A stretch of 64,000 nt of DNA from Limnobacter parvus (GTDB taxonomy: Bacteria; Pseudomonadota; Gammaproteobacteria; Burkholderiales; Burkholderiaceae_B): positions 124,001 to 188,000 of the forward strand of contig NZ_JANKHG010000014.1 of the NCBI RefSeq assembly GCF_024623725.1, given 5' to 3'. Numbering within the stretch: position 1 is the first letter of the stretch; each line of letters begins with the position of its first letter. The notes beneath the pieces are model-generated. The model saw only the letters and a list, made by a program, of their open reading frames with translations. It did no database searches and was not told the origin of the DNA. Position numbers and translations under genes: made by a program. Positions 54,555-63,968 of this stretch are shown here, piece after piece.

Positions 54555-55049
54555 ATGAACCTCAATATTCGGGCCAGCTCAGCAACTGGATTTCGCGCTG
54601 ACCGACAGCGCGGCGCTCAGCTTGTTGAGCTGGCTCTAATGTTGCCGGTTGTTCTCACAGTGATATTTGCAATTGTGGGATACAGCCTTCTGTTTATGAT
54701 TCAACACACTTTAAGTTCTGCTGTATCGCAGGGCGCCCGAAGTGTGGCAGTGGCAGGAAGCACAGCAGATCCCGAAGCAGCGGCAAGACAATTGTTATTG
54801 AATGCATTACCTAGTGCGATGTACCCCGCTGGATTCAGCTTTTCAACTGACCAGCTTGCTGGTGCGGCAGACTGTGGGAATGCGCTTGGCGGCGGAACAA
54901 ACCCGACTCTAAATTGTTTGGAATTTCGCGGGTTTTTCACCACCTCGGAAAATGCATTTCTCTCTAACATTCCTTTCGCTGACACTTTTTTTCCAGATCA
55001 ACTGAGCGCCTCTGCAGTCGTTTTATACCAAAGTACCGACGCACTTTAA
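54555..55049 (+). CDS. tadE: TadE-like pseudopilin
   Basis: A 164-residue TadE-family protein. Prepilin-like motif RG-AQLVELALMLPVVL has Glu at +5; one membrane span continues to about residue 50. The rest is a soluble periplasmic domain with a Cys pair (ADCGNALGG, TLNCLEFRG). It helps assemble the Flp pilus. Start ATG 54555 is used; the frame opens at a TTG 6 bases earlier. tadF and tadG are not adjacent, as sometimes happens in compact tad loci. Confidence 0.88.
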   Translation: MNLNIRASSATGFRADRQRGAQLVELALMLPVVLTVIFAIVGYSLLFMIQHTLSSAVSQGARSVAVAGSTADPEAAARQLLLNALPSAMYPAGFSFSTDQLAGAADCGNALGGGTNPTLNCLEFRGFFTTSENAFLSNIPFADTFFPDQLSASAVVLYQSTDAL

Positions 55050-55073
55050 TTTATCCCGGGAGCACTTCGCGAC

Positions 55074-56042
55074 ATGTCAGGCAAAACAAAAATATTCGCA
55101 TTGCTCTTGTTGGGCATCGGCCTAATTTTTATGGTCATGGCATTTTTGTCAGGCCAAAATGTGCGCAAGGGTGGAGAGGCCATCAAGACCGAGATCGAAC
55201 GTTTCCCGGTGGTGGTCAGCGCGGTTGAAATCCAGTTCGGCAAACCGGTTACCCCTGAAATGTTGAAGGTCGAGAAGTTTGCAATTGCGCCAAGCGGCGC
55301 TTTCACCGACATCGGCGATGTCATCGGCAAAAAACCTCTTTTTAACATTGGCAAAGGCTTGCCTGTCACCAATCAATACTTCGAATCAGGTGCAGTGGCG
55401 GCAGAGGTGCGCGAAGGCTACCGCGCCTTCGCGTTGCGGCTTGATGAAAACAATGTGGCCACCGCAAAAATCAAGGCGGGCGACTACGTGGATGTGTTTT
55501 CGATTTTCAAGTCCAATACCCGAGACATTGAAGAAACCATTTCCAGATTAATCATGCCCAAACTTCGCGTACTGTCGGTTGGCGCCCAATTGGTGAATGC
55601 GCCAGAGACCGCCAACGCAGCCAATGAGAAAGACGTGAACAATCGCCAGGTTCGTCTGAAGGCGATGATGGTGGAAGTGCCAACTGGCGATGTAAACACG
55701 CTGGCGATTGCACAAACGGAAGGTGAATTGTTCGTAGTTTTGCGAGGCCCCGAAGAAGAAGAATTGCCTGACATGAGCAAATACCCTCAGCCTGACACGG
55801 TACTGAAGCCTTCTTTGGTTAAAGGTGAAGATGGCAAGGTTTTAAAAGTGCAGCCCCCAGTTGAATTGACCGCAAGCGACAAGGCTTTTGCAGGTATTTC
55901 ACTGAACAACGCGATGTTACCGGGAAGCGGCAATTCCAAAGACAACAAAAAAACTCCACAAACAGGCCAGCGCAGCGCGCCTCAACCAGCAACTGTAGAA
56001 ATTATTCGTGGTGGTGAATCAACCCGGGAAACAGCGCGATGA
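55074..56042 (+). CDS. cpaB: Flp pilus assembly protein CpaB (RcpC)
   Basis: A 322-residue CpaB protein with an N-terminal anchor (FALLLLGIGLIFMVMAFLSG), a SAF domain (about residues 45-110; FGKPVTPEMLKVEKFAIAP) and a RcpC/CpaB domain with ALRLDENNVATAKIKAGDYVDVFS. It assists the secretin in the periplasm. A low-complexity Ser/Gln tail ends the chain. GGGAG precedes the ATG; cpaC overlaps by four bases. Confidence 0.94.
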   Translation: MSGKTKIFALLLLGIGLIFMVMAFLSGQNVRKGGEAIKTEIERFPVVVSAVEIQFGKPVTPEMLKVEKFAIAPSGAFTDIGDVIGKKPLFNIGKGLPVTNQYFESGAVAAEVREGYRAFALRLDENNVATAKIKAGDYVDVFSIFKSNTRDIEETISRLIMPKLRVLSVGAQLVNAPETANAANEKDVNNRQVRLKAMMVEVPTGDVNTLAIAQTEGELFVVLRGPEEEELPDMSKYPQPDTVLKPSLVKGEDGKVLKVQPPVELTASDKAFAGISLNNAMLPGSGNSKDNKKTPQTGQRSAPQPATVEIIRGGESTRETAR

Positions 56043-57403
56043 AGAATAAAAAGATGCCCATGAAAAGACTGTTTTCAGGCCTGGCCCTGCTAACAACGAT
56101 CAGCCTGCTGACTCCGCAATTTGCAACTGCACAATCGGTTGACTCGACCACCAGCAGCGCTGCGCCTTTCGTACTCACGCTGAGCACCGGATTCCAGAAG
56201 ATTGTTAATCTTCCAAGTATTCCCGCGCGAGTGTCGATTGGCGACCCAAGCATTGCATCAGTGACCGTGCTGAAACCTACCGACCGGGGCGGAAAAAATG
56301 CCGGCGTTTTAGTCACGGGACTAAAAACAGGCTCAACGTCATTGCTGATTTGGGACCGTGGCGCGAGCATGGCTCGGGTGATCACGGTGTCAGTCACTGG
56401 CAAGGCGGCTGAAACCATTTCCACCATGAAAGACCTGAATCTTGAAACCGAGGGTCAGGTATTGAAATTATCTGGCTCGACTCCCAGTGTGGCAGCCTAT
56501 CAACAGGCCAGGGAAAGTTTGATTCGGCCGGGCAGCGACGGAAAGCCTGCCGAACTCATCGACCAAGCGACCATACAAACCTCTGGTACGGTTCAGGTGG
56601 ATGTCAAGGTTGTGGAATTTACTCGAAGTGAATTACAGCGTTTGGGAATTAATCTCGCAGGTCAATTTGGCGGTGGCCAATTCAGCTATCAGATTGCAAA
56701 CCCTATTGCTTCAGGCAACACTTCTGTGGCAAATGCATTTGGTTTAACACTGGGAAGTCTTGCAGGTGATCTGACAGCAAGTCTGAATATTCTGCAAGCC
56801 GATGGCTATGCCAAGGTACTTGCAGAGCCATCCCTGATTGCACAATCGGGGCAAGACGCATCCTTCCTGGCCGGTGGCGAAATTCCAATTCCCGTCCCGT
56901 CAGGCAACGGCACAATCGGCATTGAATACAAAAAATTTGGTGTCGGCTTAAGCTTCACGCCCACCATCTTGTCCAATAAAACAATTGCACTGCGAGTGTC
57001 CCCAGAAGTAAGCGATCTTGATTTCTCGCGTGGTACCTCCATTCAAGGCGTGCTGGTACCAGCAATCCTGACCCGCCGAGCCAGCACCACAGTTGAACTG
57101 GGTGAAAATCAAAGTTTCGTGATTGGCGGGTTAATCAGCCGCAATATTATTGCCAACGCCAACAAGGTGCCATGGCTGGCAGACATTCCGGTACTGGGCG
57201 CCTTTTTCAAAGGCAACACGTACAGCCGTGAAGACAAAGAATTGCTGATTATCGTAACGCCACGTTTTGTAAAACCACGTGCGGCCGACGCACCGGCCAT
57301 GGCCCTTCCAGGTCAAAATGTAGGCATGCGCCCACGCAGTGTATGGAGCCAGCTTTTCCTTCCAGCCGCGAATGAGCCCGTACCTGGCTTCACACGCAAT
57401 TAA
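56039..57403 (+). CDS. cpaC: Flp pilus secretin CpaC (RcpA)
   Basis: The outer-membrane secretin of the Flp pilus, 454 residues with a signal peptide. The N-terminal pilus-assembly domain (IPARVSIGDPSIASVTVLKP, GSTSLLIWDRG) is followed by the secretin domain: VKVVEFTRSELQRLG, ALQADG-type LNILQADGYAKVLAEPSL, and the C-terminal VPWLADIPVLGAFFKG with ELLIIVTPRFVKP. No pilotin gene is obvious. The chain ends in a proline-rich tail. Confidence 0.95.
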   Translation: MKNKKMPMKRLFSGLALLTTISLLTPQFATAQSVDSTTSSAAPFVLTLSTGFQKIVNLPSIPARVSIGDPSIASVTVLKPTDRGGKNAGVLVTGLKTGSTSLLIWDRGASMARVITVSVTGKAAETISTMKDLNLETEGQVLKLSGSTPSVAAYQQARESLIRPGSDGKPAELIDQATIQTSGTVQVDVKVVEFTRSELQRLGINLAGQFGGGQFSYQIANPIASGNTSVANAFGLTLGSLAGDLTASLNILQADGYAKVLAEPSLIAQSGQDASFLAGGEIPIPVPSGNGTIGIEYKKFGVGLSFTPTILSNKTIALRVSPEVSDLDFSRGTSIQGVLVPAILTRRASTTVELGENQSFVIGGLISRNIIANANKVPWLADIPVLGAFFKGNTYSREDKELLIIVTPRFVKPRAADAPAMALPGQNVGMRPRSVWSQLFLPAANEPVPGFTRN

Positions 57404-57415
57404 GGGGAATCAGCG

Positions 57416-58615
57416 ATGCAACAGAGCATGCCCCGAATATTGTTTATCAGCGGATCTGACGCCAATTGGCTCTGGCTATCTGACGCAGTGGGCGACCGCT
57501 TCATGCTGGTACGTGAATCAGGCACATTCACCGAAATTACAAAACGCGTTGGCTTGGTGTCGCCAACCATGGCGGTGGTGGATTACTCGCCCCATGTGGG
57601 CCTCGATGCCAGCCTGATCGTCAAGGAACTCAGGGAACTCGCACCCGACCTTCCTGTGGTGGCCATGGGCTCCAAAGACTCCACCGAAGACGTAGTAAAC
57701 GCTCTTCGTTCTGGCGTCAAAGATTTCCTGAGTCTGGACTCCAATGCAGGTGAAGTCACCAAAATTCTGGCGGGTGTGGTTGAAAAAGCACCCAAGCAAA
57801 GCAACGAAAGAAAAGGTTACGCCCTGGTAATATTGGGCGGGCGTCAAGGGGTGGGTTCCACTACCTTGGCGGTGAATCTGGCGGTGCAGTTGGCCAAACA
57901 AAACAAAGACAGTACTTTGTTACTGGATTTCGGTTTGCCCCTGGGCGATGGCCTGGTGCATCTGCCCGCTGAAGACAAGCAGGGTGCCATGGATTTCGTG
58001 GAGTGTGTTCGCAACCTGAAACGCTTTGATGCCACCTTGGCAAAAACTGCATTTCGGCGCAACAACGCCACTGGCGTGGCAATACTTTCATTGCCACGCA
58101 ACCTTGCAGACCTGCGCGACATTTCCGCATCAGATGCACTGAAATTTTTGAACCTGATCAAATCTTTCTTTGAAAACATTGTGATCGATTTGTGCGGTTT
58201 CTCGAACGTTGAATTCGTCGCCAGCCTGCTTCGAAGTGCCGATGCCACAATGGTGCTCACCCCCCAGTCGGTGCCGGGCATTGTGACCGCTGCGGAATTG
58301 ATCAAAAGCCTCAACGACAAAGGCATTGCCACCCAGACATTCGACCTGGTCGTAACGCCTTATCACAAAGAGGTTGCGCTGGACGCTGAATCGATTGCAA
58401 AAAAACTGAACATTCAGACGGTACATACTTTGCCCGATCGGCGCGCTTCCTTGATTAATGCAGTGAACGGTGGGCAAGTACTCTCAAGCACGGACACCAA
58501 AGACCCCTATTCGAAAGCCGTTACCCAGTTATTGGGCAAGGTCAATGCCAACAGGAAACGGGTTGATGCAACAAGCGGACTGGGATCAACCTTCAAGAAG
58601 TGGTTTAACAAATGA
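57416..58615 (+). CDS. cpaE: Flp pilus localisation ATPase-like protein CpaE (TadZ)
   Basis: A 399-residue CpaE/TadZ protein: an N-terminal receiver-like domain (Asp56 in VVDYSPH), then a MinD/ParA-like domain. The nucleotide loop is degenerate, GGRQGVGSTT at residues 141-150, lacking the usual Gly-Lys-Thr lysine. Later features (DFGLPLGDG, IVIDLCGFSN, LTPQSVPGI) are in place. TadZ directs the pilus to its site at the pole. It overlaps cpaF by ATGA. Confidence 0.93.
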   Translation: MQQSMPRILFISGSDANWLWLSDAVGDRFMLVRESGTFTEITKRVGLVSPTMAVVDYSPHVGLDASLIVKELRELAPDLPVVAMGSKDSTEDVVNALRSGVKDFLSLDSNAGEVTKILAGVVEKAPKQSNERKGYALVILGGRQGVGSTTLAVNLAVQLAKQNKDSTLLLDFGLPLGDGLVHLPAEDKQGAMDFVECVRNLKRFDATLAKTAFRRNNATGVAILSLPRNLADLRDISASDALKFLNLIKSFFENIVIDLCGFSNVEFVASLLRSADATMVLTPQSVPGIVTAAELIKSLNDKGIATQTFDLVVTPYHKEVALDAESIAKKLNIQTVHTLPDRRASLINAVNGGQVLSSTDTKDPYSKAVTQLLGKVNANRKRVDATSGLGSTFKKWFNK

Positions 58616-59985
58616 GCGAAATCATTTTCGGCCAGGAAGCGCCACTGCCGAAGCCTGAAAGCATCGAGCAAAACGTTGCAGTTAACGATGATGCTGCGAA
58701 TTCGGCAGAGGGCTTGCAGTTCGCTGCTGCGAAAGTCAGTGACATGGACTCTGCGGTGCTGGCCGACGTCAAGGAAATGGCGCACGAACACATCCTGGCC
58801 ATTATTGAAAAGAAAGGCGCCACCTTTGCAAAAATGGACAACGCCGCACTTGAGAAATTTATTCAAGGTGAAGTGCAAAGTTTGATTTATGGCAAACAGA
58901 TTCCACTGAATGATTCCGAAGTGGCTTTCGTTGCCGATTCGCTTTACAAGGAAATCGCAGGTTTTGGCCCGCTGGAAGATTTGCTGGCCGATCCCAATGT
59001 TGAAGACGTCATGATCAACGGCTACAAAGACGTATACGTCTCCAAGCTTGGGCGCATGGAACGTGTTCAAGCCCGTTTCGTCGACAACGCACACCTGTTG
59101 CGCATTGTTCGCAGAATTCTTGCCCCCCTGGGCCGCAGACTTGACGAATCCAGTCCCATGGTCGATGCCCGGCTGCCTGATGGCAGCCGAATCAACGTCA
59201 TTATTTCACCATTGGCGCGCGACGGTGTGGTCGTTTCTATCCGAAAATTTCGAAGCATTCCACTGCGCGCAGAAGACCTGATGGGCCTGGGTACCTTCGA
59301 TTCCCGAGTGTATGAATTGATGCAGGAAGCCGTTCGCAAACGCTGCAACCTTGTAGTCAGCGGCGCAACATCCACTGGCAAAACATCGATGCTCAACGTG
59401 CTAGCAGAGTTCATTCCAGCCGGCGAACGACTAATTACGATTGAAGACACGGCAGAACTTCAACTGAACCACCACCATGTGGTGCGTCTTGAAAGTCGCC
59501 CAGGTGGCCACGAAGGCGCCGGTGCGGTTTCCATTCGGGATTTGGTCAAAAACAGTTTGCGCATGCGCCCAGACCGAGTGGTGGTGGGCGAAGTACGCGG
59601 CGCAGAAGTGTTGGACATGCTCCAGGCCATGAGCACTGGCCACGATGGTTCCATGGGCACCATTCATGCCTCAACACCGCGTGACTGTTTACATCGCCTC
59701 GAAATGCTGTCGGGATTTGCTGGCTTTACAGGCAATGAAATGAGCCTGCGCCGCCAGATCGCTTCTGCACTGGATTTGATTGTTCAGATTGTGCGTTTGC
59801 CCTCCGGCAAGCGCCGCATTTACAGCATCACGGAAGTGGCTGGCATTGTCGACGACAACATTTTGTTACAAGACCTGTACCGCCATGAAAGTCGGCTTGG
59901 GCCAGAAGGGCAAGAACTGGACAACTGGGTCCCCGTGGTGCCCTACCCGAAAAACCCGAAAATCTCGCACATTCGACTGACATGA
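58612..59985 (+). CDS. cpaF: Flp pilus assembly ATPase CpaF (TadA)
   Basis: A 457-residue secretion ATPase powering Flp pilus assembly. N-terminal domain to about residue 230, then Walker A GATSTGKTS (residues 251-259), an Asp box ITIEDTAELQL, Walker B VVVGEVRGAEVLDML, and the His box GHDGSMGTIHAS. These place it in the GspE/VirB11-like TadA family. It overlaps both cpaE and tadB by ATGA junctions, so translation is probably coupled along this stretch. Confidence 0.96.
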   Translation: MSEIIFGQEAPLPKPESIEQNVAVNDDAANSAEGLQFAAAKVSDMDSAVLADVKEMAHEHILAIIEKKGATFAKMDNAALEKFIQGEVQSLIYGKQIPLNDSEVAFVADSLYKEIAGFGPLEDLLADPNVEDVMINGYKDVYVSKLGRMERVQARFVDNAHLLRIVRRILAPLGRRLDESSPMVDARLPDGSRINVIISPLARDGVVVSIRKFRSIPLRAEDLMGLGTFDSRVYELMQEAVRKRCNLVVSGATSTGKTSMLNVLAEFIPAGERLITIEDTAELQLNHHHVVRLESRPGGHEGAGAVSIRDLVKNSLRMRPDRVVVGEVRGAEVLDMLQAMSTGHDGSMGTIHASTPRDCLHRLEMLSGFAGFTGNEMSLRRQIASALDLIVQIVRLPSGKRRIYSITEVAGIVDDNILLQDLYRHESRLGPEGQELDNWVPVVPYPKNPKISHIRLT

Positions 59986-60890
59986 CCTTCGGACTGATCG
60001 CCGCCGCTTTGGTATTCATTTCCCTGGCCCTGCTTCTGCTGGGCAGGGGTGCTGAAGAACAAAGCCGCAAACTTGCGGAAAGCCGACTGGACATTGCGCT
60101 GAGCAAGTCGAGAGACCCCCTGGCACTTGAAAAAGACCCCCTGCGCAAAAAATACGTGCCGCAGTGGATCACCGACAGCCTGATTTCTGCGGGCCTGACC
60201 ATGGACCGTGCTTTGGGTATTCGGATGGGTTCCGTGTTGCTAATACCCGCGCTTGCTGCTTTTGTATTTCGCGGCGCCACAAGCGCAGTGGGTGCACTCA
60301 TTCTGGCGACTTTGGGTATCGCGGCCTATGTGCTTTATCGCCAGCGCAAACGTCGACTGCAAATGCTGAGTCAGCTTCCAAACTTTCTGGATGGTGTGGT
60401 TCGGGTCAGCGCGGTGGGTTACAGCCTCACCGTGTCATTCAATACCGCACTGGAAAACGCAGAGTACCCGTTGAAAGAAGCGTTGGGACTGGCCGTGCAA
60501 ATGCAATATGCTGGCCTGGAACTAGACCAGGCCATGCACAGGCTGGCCCGTGTATACGGCTTGACCGAATTCAAGCTGATTGCTTCAGTGGTTGCGCTGG
60601 CCCTTAACTACGGAGGCAAAAGCGATATTTTGCTGGGCCGCCTTGCGCAGTACTTGCGAGATCGCGAACAACACCATCAGGAAATGCTCGCCATGTCATC
60701 GGAAGCGCGTATGTCTGCGGTGTTCATGTGTTGCCTGACCCCAGCATTGGCTGGAATTATTTTAACGCTGAACCCTGCTTACCTGGGCACCATGTGGAAC
60801 GACGACACGGGACGCATGTTGCTGTTTGTCGCGGGTCTATTGCAGATCGCCGGTGCTGCCATCATCTACCGCATGGTCAAAAGTATTTAG
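59982..60890 (+). CDS. tadB: Flp pilus inner-membrane platform protein TadB
   Basis: A 302-residue type II secretion F-domain protein. Membrane segments at about residues 2-22, 80-120, 245-265 and 275-297. The T2SSF core includes LPNFLDGVVRVSAVGYSLTVSF and ALNYGGKSDILLGRLAQYLR. It forms the platform with TadC beneath the pilus. It overlaps cpaF by four bases; tadC follows after 10 bases. Confidence 0.94.
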   Translation: MTFGLIAAALVFISLALLLLGRGAEEQSRKLAESRLDIALSKSRDPLALEKDPLRKKYVPQWITDSLISAGLTMDRALGIRMGSVLLIPALAAFVFRGATSAVGALILATLGIAAYVLYRQRKRRLQMLSQLPNFLDGVVRVSAVGYSLTVSFNTALENAEYPLKEALGLAVQMQYAGLELDQAMHRLARVYGLTEFKLIASVVALALNYGGKSDILLGRLAQYLRDREQHHQEMLAMSSEARMSAVFMCCLTPALAGIILTLNPAYLGTMWNDDTGRMLLFVAGLLQIAGAAIIYRMVKSI

Positions 60891-60900
60891 AGGCGCCCAC

Positions 60901-61854
60901 ATGAGCATGGATACATTTTTGACGATTGGTATTTTTTTCCTGGGTGTCGGTTTCCTTGGGCTTGCCTGGAGTTTGCTAGGCCAATCCAGTCGCAAAGAAA
61001 AGGCATTGGCTCGAATTGACGAGTACACCGAGCAACGCCGCCGGGTTCAAACCTCGGTAAACGTCAGAAATCAGATTCCCACCAGCGTATTGACGGGTCG
61101 AATTGACCGACTGGGGCAGCAATTCAGCCAAACCAAGGCTTTTTCCTACTTTGTTGAAGACGAAGACAAAAAACTTCTCGGCCGTGCCGGTTTTGGTCGA
61201 GAAGAAGATTTAAGCCGATTTGTGTTGATACGAATCGCCTTGGCCCTTTTCGGCTTGGCAATCGGCCTGTTTCTGAACTTCGATTCCGGTTTCGGAGCCA
61301 TTCCCATGATCCAGGTCATCGCCACGACGGGCATTGGCTTCATGGCACCCAAATGGTTTCTTAAAACAATCGGAGAAGGCCGAGAGGCCGCGTTCGAGCG
61401 TGAATTGGTTGCGGTTGTCGATGTGATGCGCCTTTTGCAAGGCGTGGGCCTTAGCGTGGATCAGTCGATCGAAATTATGGCGACCCAACTGCGCGACCTG
61501 GTGCCGATCACAGGCCGAATGCTTTATCGATCCAGGGCCCAGGTCAAATCGGGCGTGCCTTGGAACGTGATTCTGAAAAAAATGAGCACTGTGTATTCCA
61601 GCGACGAGTTCAAATCGTTCGTACAGGTTCTGGGGCAAATCGAAAAATTTGGCGGTGCCGTTCAAGAGCCGTTGAAACAGTTCTCAGACCGATTGGTCGA
61701 AAAAGAAAGAGCCAATGCAAAAGAGGCAATGGGCAAACTGACTGTTAAACTAACCGGCGTGATGGTGATTACCATGTTGCCAGCCCTTTTGATCATGACA
61801 GGGGGCCCCGGTATCATCTCCATCATTCGTGCATTTGAACGGGTCGGAGGATAA
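60901..61854 (+). CDS. tadC: Flp pilus inner-membrane platform protein TadC
   Basis: A 317-residue F-domain protein from ATG 60901 (MSMDTFLTIGIFFLGVG). Membrane spans at the N-terminus, around residues 110-150, and at 285-305. The T2SSF core has FERELVAVVDVMRLLQGVGLSVDQ and SDEFKSFVQVLGQIEKFG. Partner of TadB. The upstream open frame to 60826 overlaps tadB and is rejected. AGAGGCGCC lies before the ATG. Confidence 0.94.
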   Translation: MSMDTFLTIGIFFLGVGFLGLAWSLLGQSSRKEKALARIDEYTEQRRRVQTSVNVRNQIPTSVLTGRIDRLGQQFSQTKAFSYFVEDEDKKLLGRAGFGREEDLSRFVLIRIALALFGLAIGLFLNFDSGFGAIPMIQVIATTGIGFMAPKWFLKTIGEGREAAFERELVAVVDVMRLLQGVGLSVDQSIEIMATQLRDLVPITGRMLYRSRAQVKSGVPWNVILKKMSTVYSSDEFKSFVQVLGQIEKFGGAVQEPLKQFSDRLVEKERANAKEAMGKLTVKLTGVMVITMLPALLIMTGGPGIISIIRAFERVGG

Positions 61855-61857
61855 AGC

Positions 61858-62706
61858 GTGTCAAGCAGTAATAAACAATCGGGGAAAATAGGCGGGAAAC
61901 TGGCTTTGCTTTTGTTGCCGTTGCTAATGGCGGCCTGTGCTACGCCGCAACAGACAGCAACAGGGCCGCAGACAGCCACCGCGCCCGCACCGGCGCCCGC
62001 GGAATTGCCTTCATACAACATCACAGCAACCAGCCCCACTCAGGAAGCGCTGATTGAAGCTGAAAACAAAGAACAGTTTCGCGAAGACGAAGAAAGCAGA
62101 CAGGCACGGGTGCTGCGGGAAAAGAACCTTCACCTGAAATTGGTGCAAACGATGATTGATCAAGACAACGCCTACGCTGCGTTGGCCCATCTGGATGCCT
62201 ACGACCAAAAATGGGGAGCCGACCGACCCAGCAAGCAACTTCGGGCTGACTCATTGCGCAAAACCAGCCAACTGGACCAGGCCGAACTAGTTTACAAATC
62301 GCTGCTGGGTGGCGGTCAGGAACAGATGAAAAGCGGGCCGATTTGGTATGGCCTTGGCAAAGTGGCCATTGAACGAGGCGACCTGCGTGGTGCAGCGACC
62401 CGGCTTGAAAAAGCGGTACAAACAGACCCTTTGCACATCAATGCCTATTCAGACCTTGGACTTGTGTATTTGCTTGAAGGGCAAAAAGAACCCTCTTACA
62501 ACACCCTGATGAAAGCCAATCAACTGGCCAGTGGTGACTCCAAGGTCATGGCCAACCTTGCGCTGTGGGGCCTGGTATTTGACGATTTCAACATGGCCAT
62601 GGACATTGCCGATCGCTTGCAATGGTCTGACAGCACCCGCAACCAAGTCATGTCGCAAGCGAATTCGATCAAACGGCGGTTCGACGCCAAAGGAAATCAA
62701 CAATGA
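61858..62706 (+). CDS. tadD: Flp pilus lipoprotein TadD with TPR repeats
   Basis: A 282-residue lipoprotein from a GTG at 61858. The lipobox LLMAAC is near residue 24. TPR-like repeats cover about residues 150-260 (IWYGLGKVAIERGDLRGAATRLEKAV; YSDLGLVYLLEGQ). TadD assists secretin placement in the outer membrane. It begins three bases after tadC and overlaps the next small gene by ATGA. Confidence 0.9.
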   Translation: MSSSNKQSGKIGGKLALLLLPLLMAACATPQQTATGPQTATAPAPAPAELPSYNITATSPTQEALIEAENKEQFREDEESRQARVLREKNLHLKLVQTMIDQDNAYAALAHLDAYDQKWGADRPSKQLRADSLRKTSQLDQAELVYKSLLGGGQEQMKSGPIWYGLGKVAIERGDLRGAATRLEKAVQTDPLHINAYSDLGLVYLLEGQKEPSYNTLMKANQLASGDSKVMANLALWGLVFDDFNMAMDIADRLQWSDSTRNQVMSQANSIKRRFDAKGNQQ

Positions 62707-62975
62707 ACCCATTCGTTACCAAGCTAACTGGCCTGCTGTTGTGCGCACTTCCTGTGCTCGCAATTGCAGAGGAAAACAAGGGAACCACCGATCAGGAAAC
62801 CGGCCTGAGCACGCGCACCTGGCTGAAAGAACAGGCCGAAGGCACCAACCGTGGAGAAGTGGAGCCTTACAGTGCTGAATCAGCGGGCAAGGCATATCGG
62901 TCCTACACAGAGTCCATTGGTGCAAAAGACCAGCCAGCCCCCACATCGCAAGTGTCGACCATTCAAACGAACTAA
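62703..62975 (+). CDS. Small exported DUF3613-like protein of the tad operon
   Basis: A 90-residue protein with a signal peptide (LLLCALPVLAIAEE). The mature part has TRTWLKEQAEGTNRGEVEPYS and SAGKAYRSYTESIG, similar to the short DUF3613 family often seen in tad loci. No catalytic motif; likely a small periplasmic accessory protein. It overlaps tadD by four bases and the histidine-kinase gene starts nine bases later. Confidence 0.7.
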   Translation: MNPFVTKLTGLLLCALPVLAIAEENKGTTDQETGLSTRTWLKEQAEGTNRGEVEPYSAESAGKAYRSYTESIGAKDQPAPTSQVSTIQTN

Positions 62976-62984
62976 TCTTAATCC

Positions 62985-63968
62985 GTGTTGGGATTTTTTC
63001 TTAAACTGTTGTCCATCATCACAGGCCAACGCTTGCTAACACCGGCACAGGCCAGCGAACAACAACGCGAGCTGGATGGCTTGCGCACCAAACAATTGGC
63101 ACTTGAATCGCTTTGCAATCAGCTTCGAAGTGAGATAAAACGCCACGAAGAGACTGCACTGGACCAGCTTCGCCAAGTGAGCATGCAGCATGGAACAGAT
63201 TTGATGGCCAAACAAACAGAAATCCTGGGCCTGAAAGAAACGTTGAGTCAACTTAACCAAAGTGTTGACTTGGTGAGTCAGCGTCAAATCAAAGAAAACA
63301 GTGAACTGCTGGACCAATTGAACTGGCTTTCCGGCACCATTGCCCACGACTTCCGTGCACCATTGCGCGCCATCGATGCCTATTCGTTTTTTCTCGCGGA
63401 CGATTTGGGCAAGAACGCCCCACCGGAGGCCAACAAATCCCTGGAAGAAATTCGCCGCAACGGCAAACGCATGGGTGTTTTGCTGGACGCACTAATCGAA
63501 TATTTGCGATTGGGTGTATGCCCACTCAACATTCAACAGCATGATTTAAGCGAAGTACTGGTGCAGGTCGTTAATGAACATTTTGACTTTTCACCCGTTG
63601 CCATTGAAATTCAAGTGCATGGCACCTGGCGCTTTGACAAACCCATGATGATGCGTGCATTTAAAGAACTGATCGACAACGCCGTGAAGTTCTCAAAACC
63701 GGTGGATTCGCCCCGAATCTTGATACGTCTACCCAGCCCGGACAATCTGGAAATTGTGGACAATGGTGTCGGATTTTCAGAAACCCACGACGCACAGAAA
63801 TTCCAACTGTTTCACCGCATGCACGGCAATGACGAATTTGAAGGCGAGGGCGTCGGCTTGGCCATCGCCAAACGTATCGCTTCGCGCCACCACATCACAT
63901 TGAACTTGAACCGCGTGGGCAACCAAACGGTCGCCAGCTTGCAGCGAACCGACCTGTTACCCAGCTAA
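62985..63968 (+). CDS. Sensor histidine kinase linked to the tad operon
   Basis: A 327-residue kinase from a GTG at 62985. A short hydrophobic N-terminus (MLGFFLKLLSIITG) precedes a long coiled coil (residues about 25-110), then HisKA with His121 in TIAHDFRAPLRAIDAY, and HATPase_c with FKELIDNAVKFSKP, IVDNGVGFSE and EGEGVGLAIAKRI. The HDFRAPLRAI type is common in phytochrome-like and biofilm-related kinases. No sensory domain is recognised. Its place at the operon end suggests that it controls pilus production or behaviour. Confidence 0.88.
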   Translation: MLGFFLKLLSIITGQRLLTPAQASEQQRELDGLRTKQLALESLCNQLRSEIKRHEETALDQLRQVSMQHGTDLMAKQTEILGLKETLSQLNQSVDLVSQRQIKENSELLDQLNWLSGTIAHDFRAPLRAIDAYSFFLADDLGKNAPPEANKSLEEIRRNGKRMGVLLDALIEYLRLGVCPLNIQQHDLSEVLVQVVNEHFDFSPVAIEIQVHGTWRFDKPMMMRAFKELIDNAVKFSKPVDSPRILIRLPSPDNLEIVDNGVGFSETHDAQKFQLFHRMHGNDEFEGEGVGLAIAKRIASRHHITLNLNRVGNQTVASLQRTDLLPS

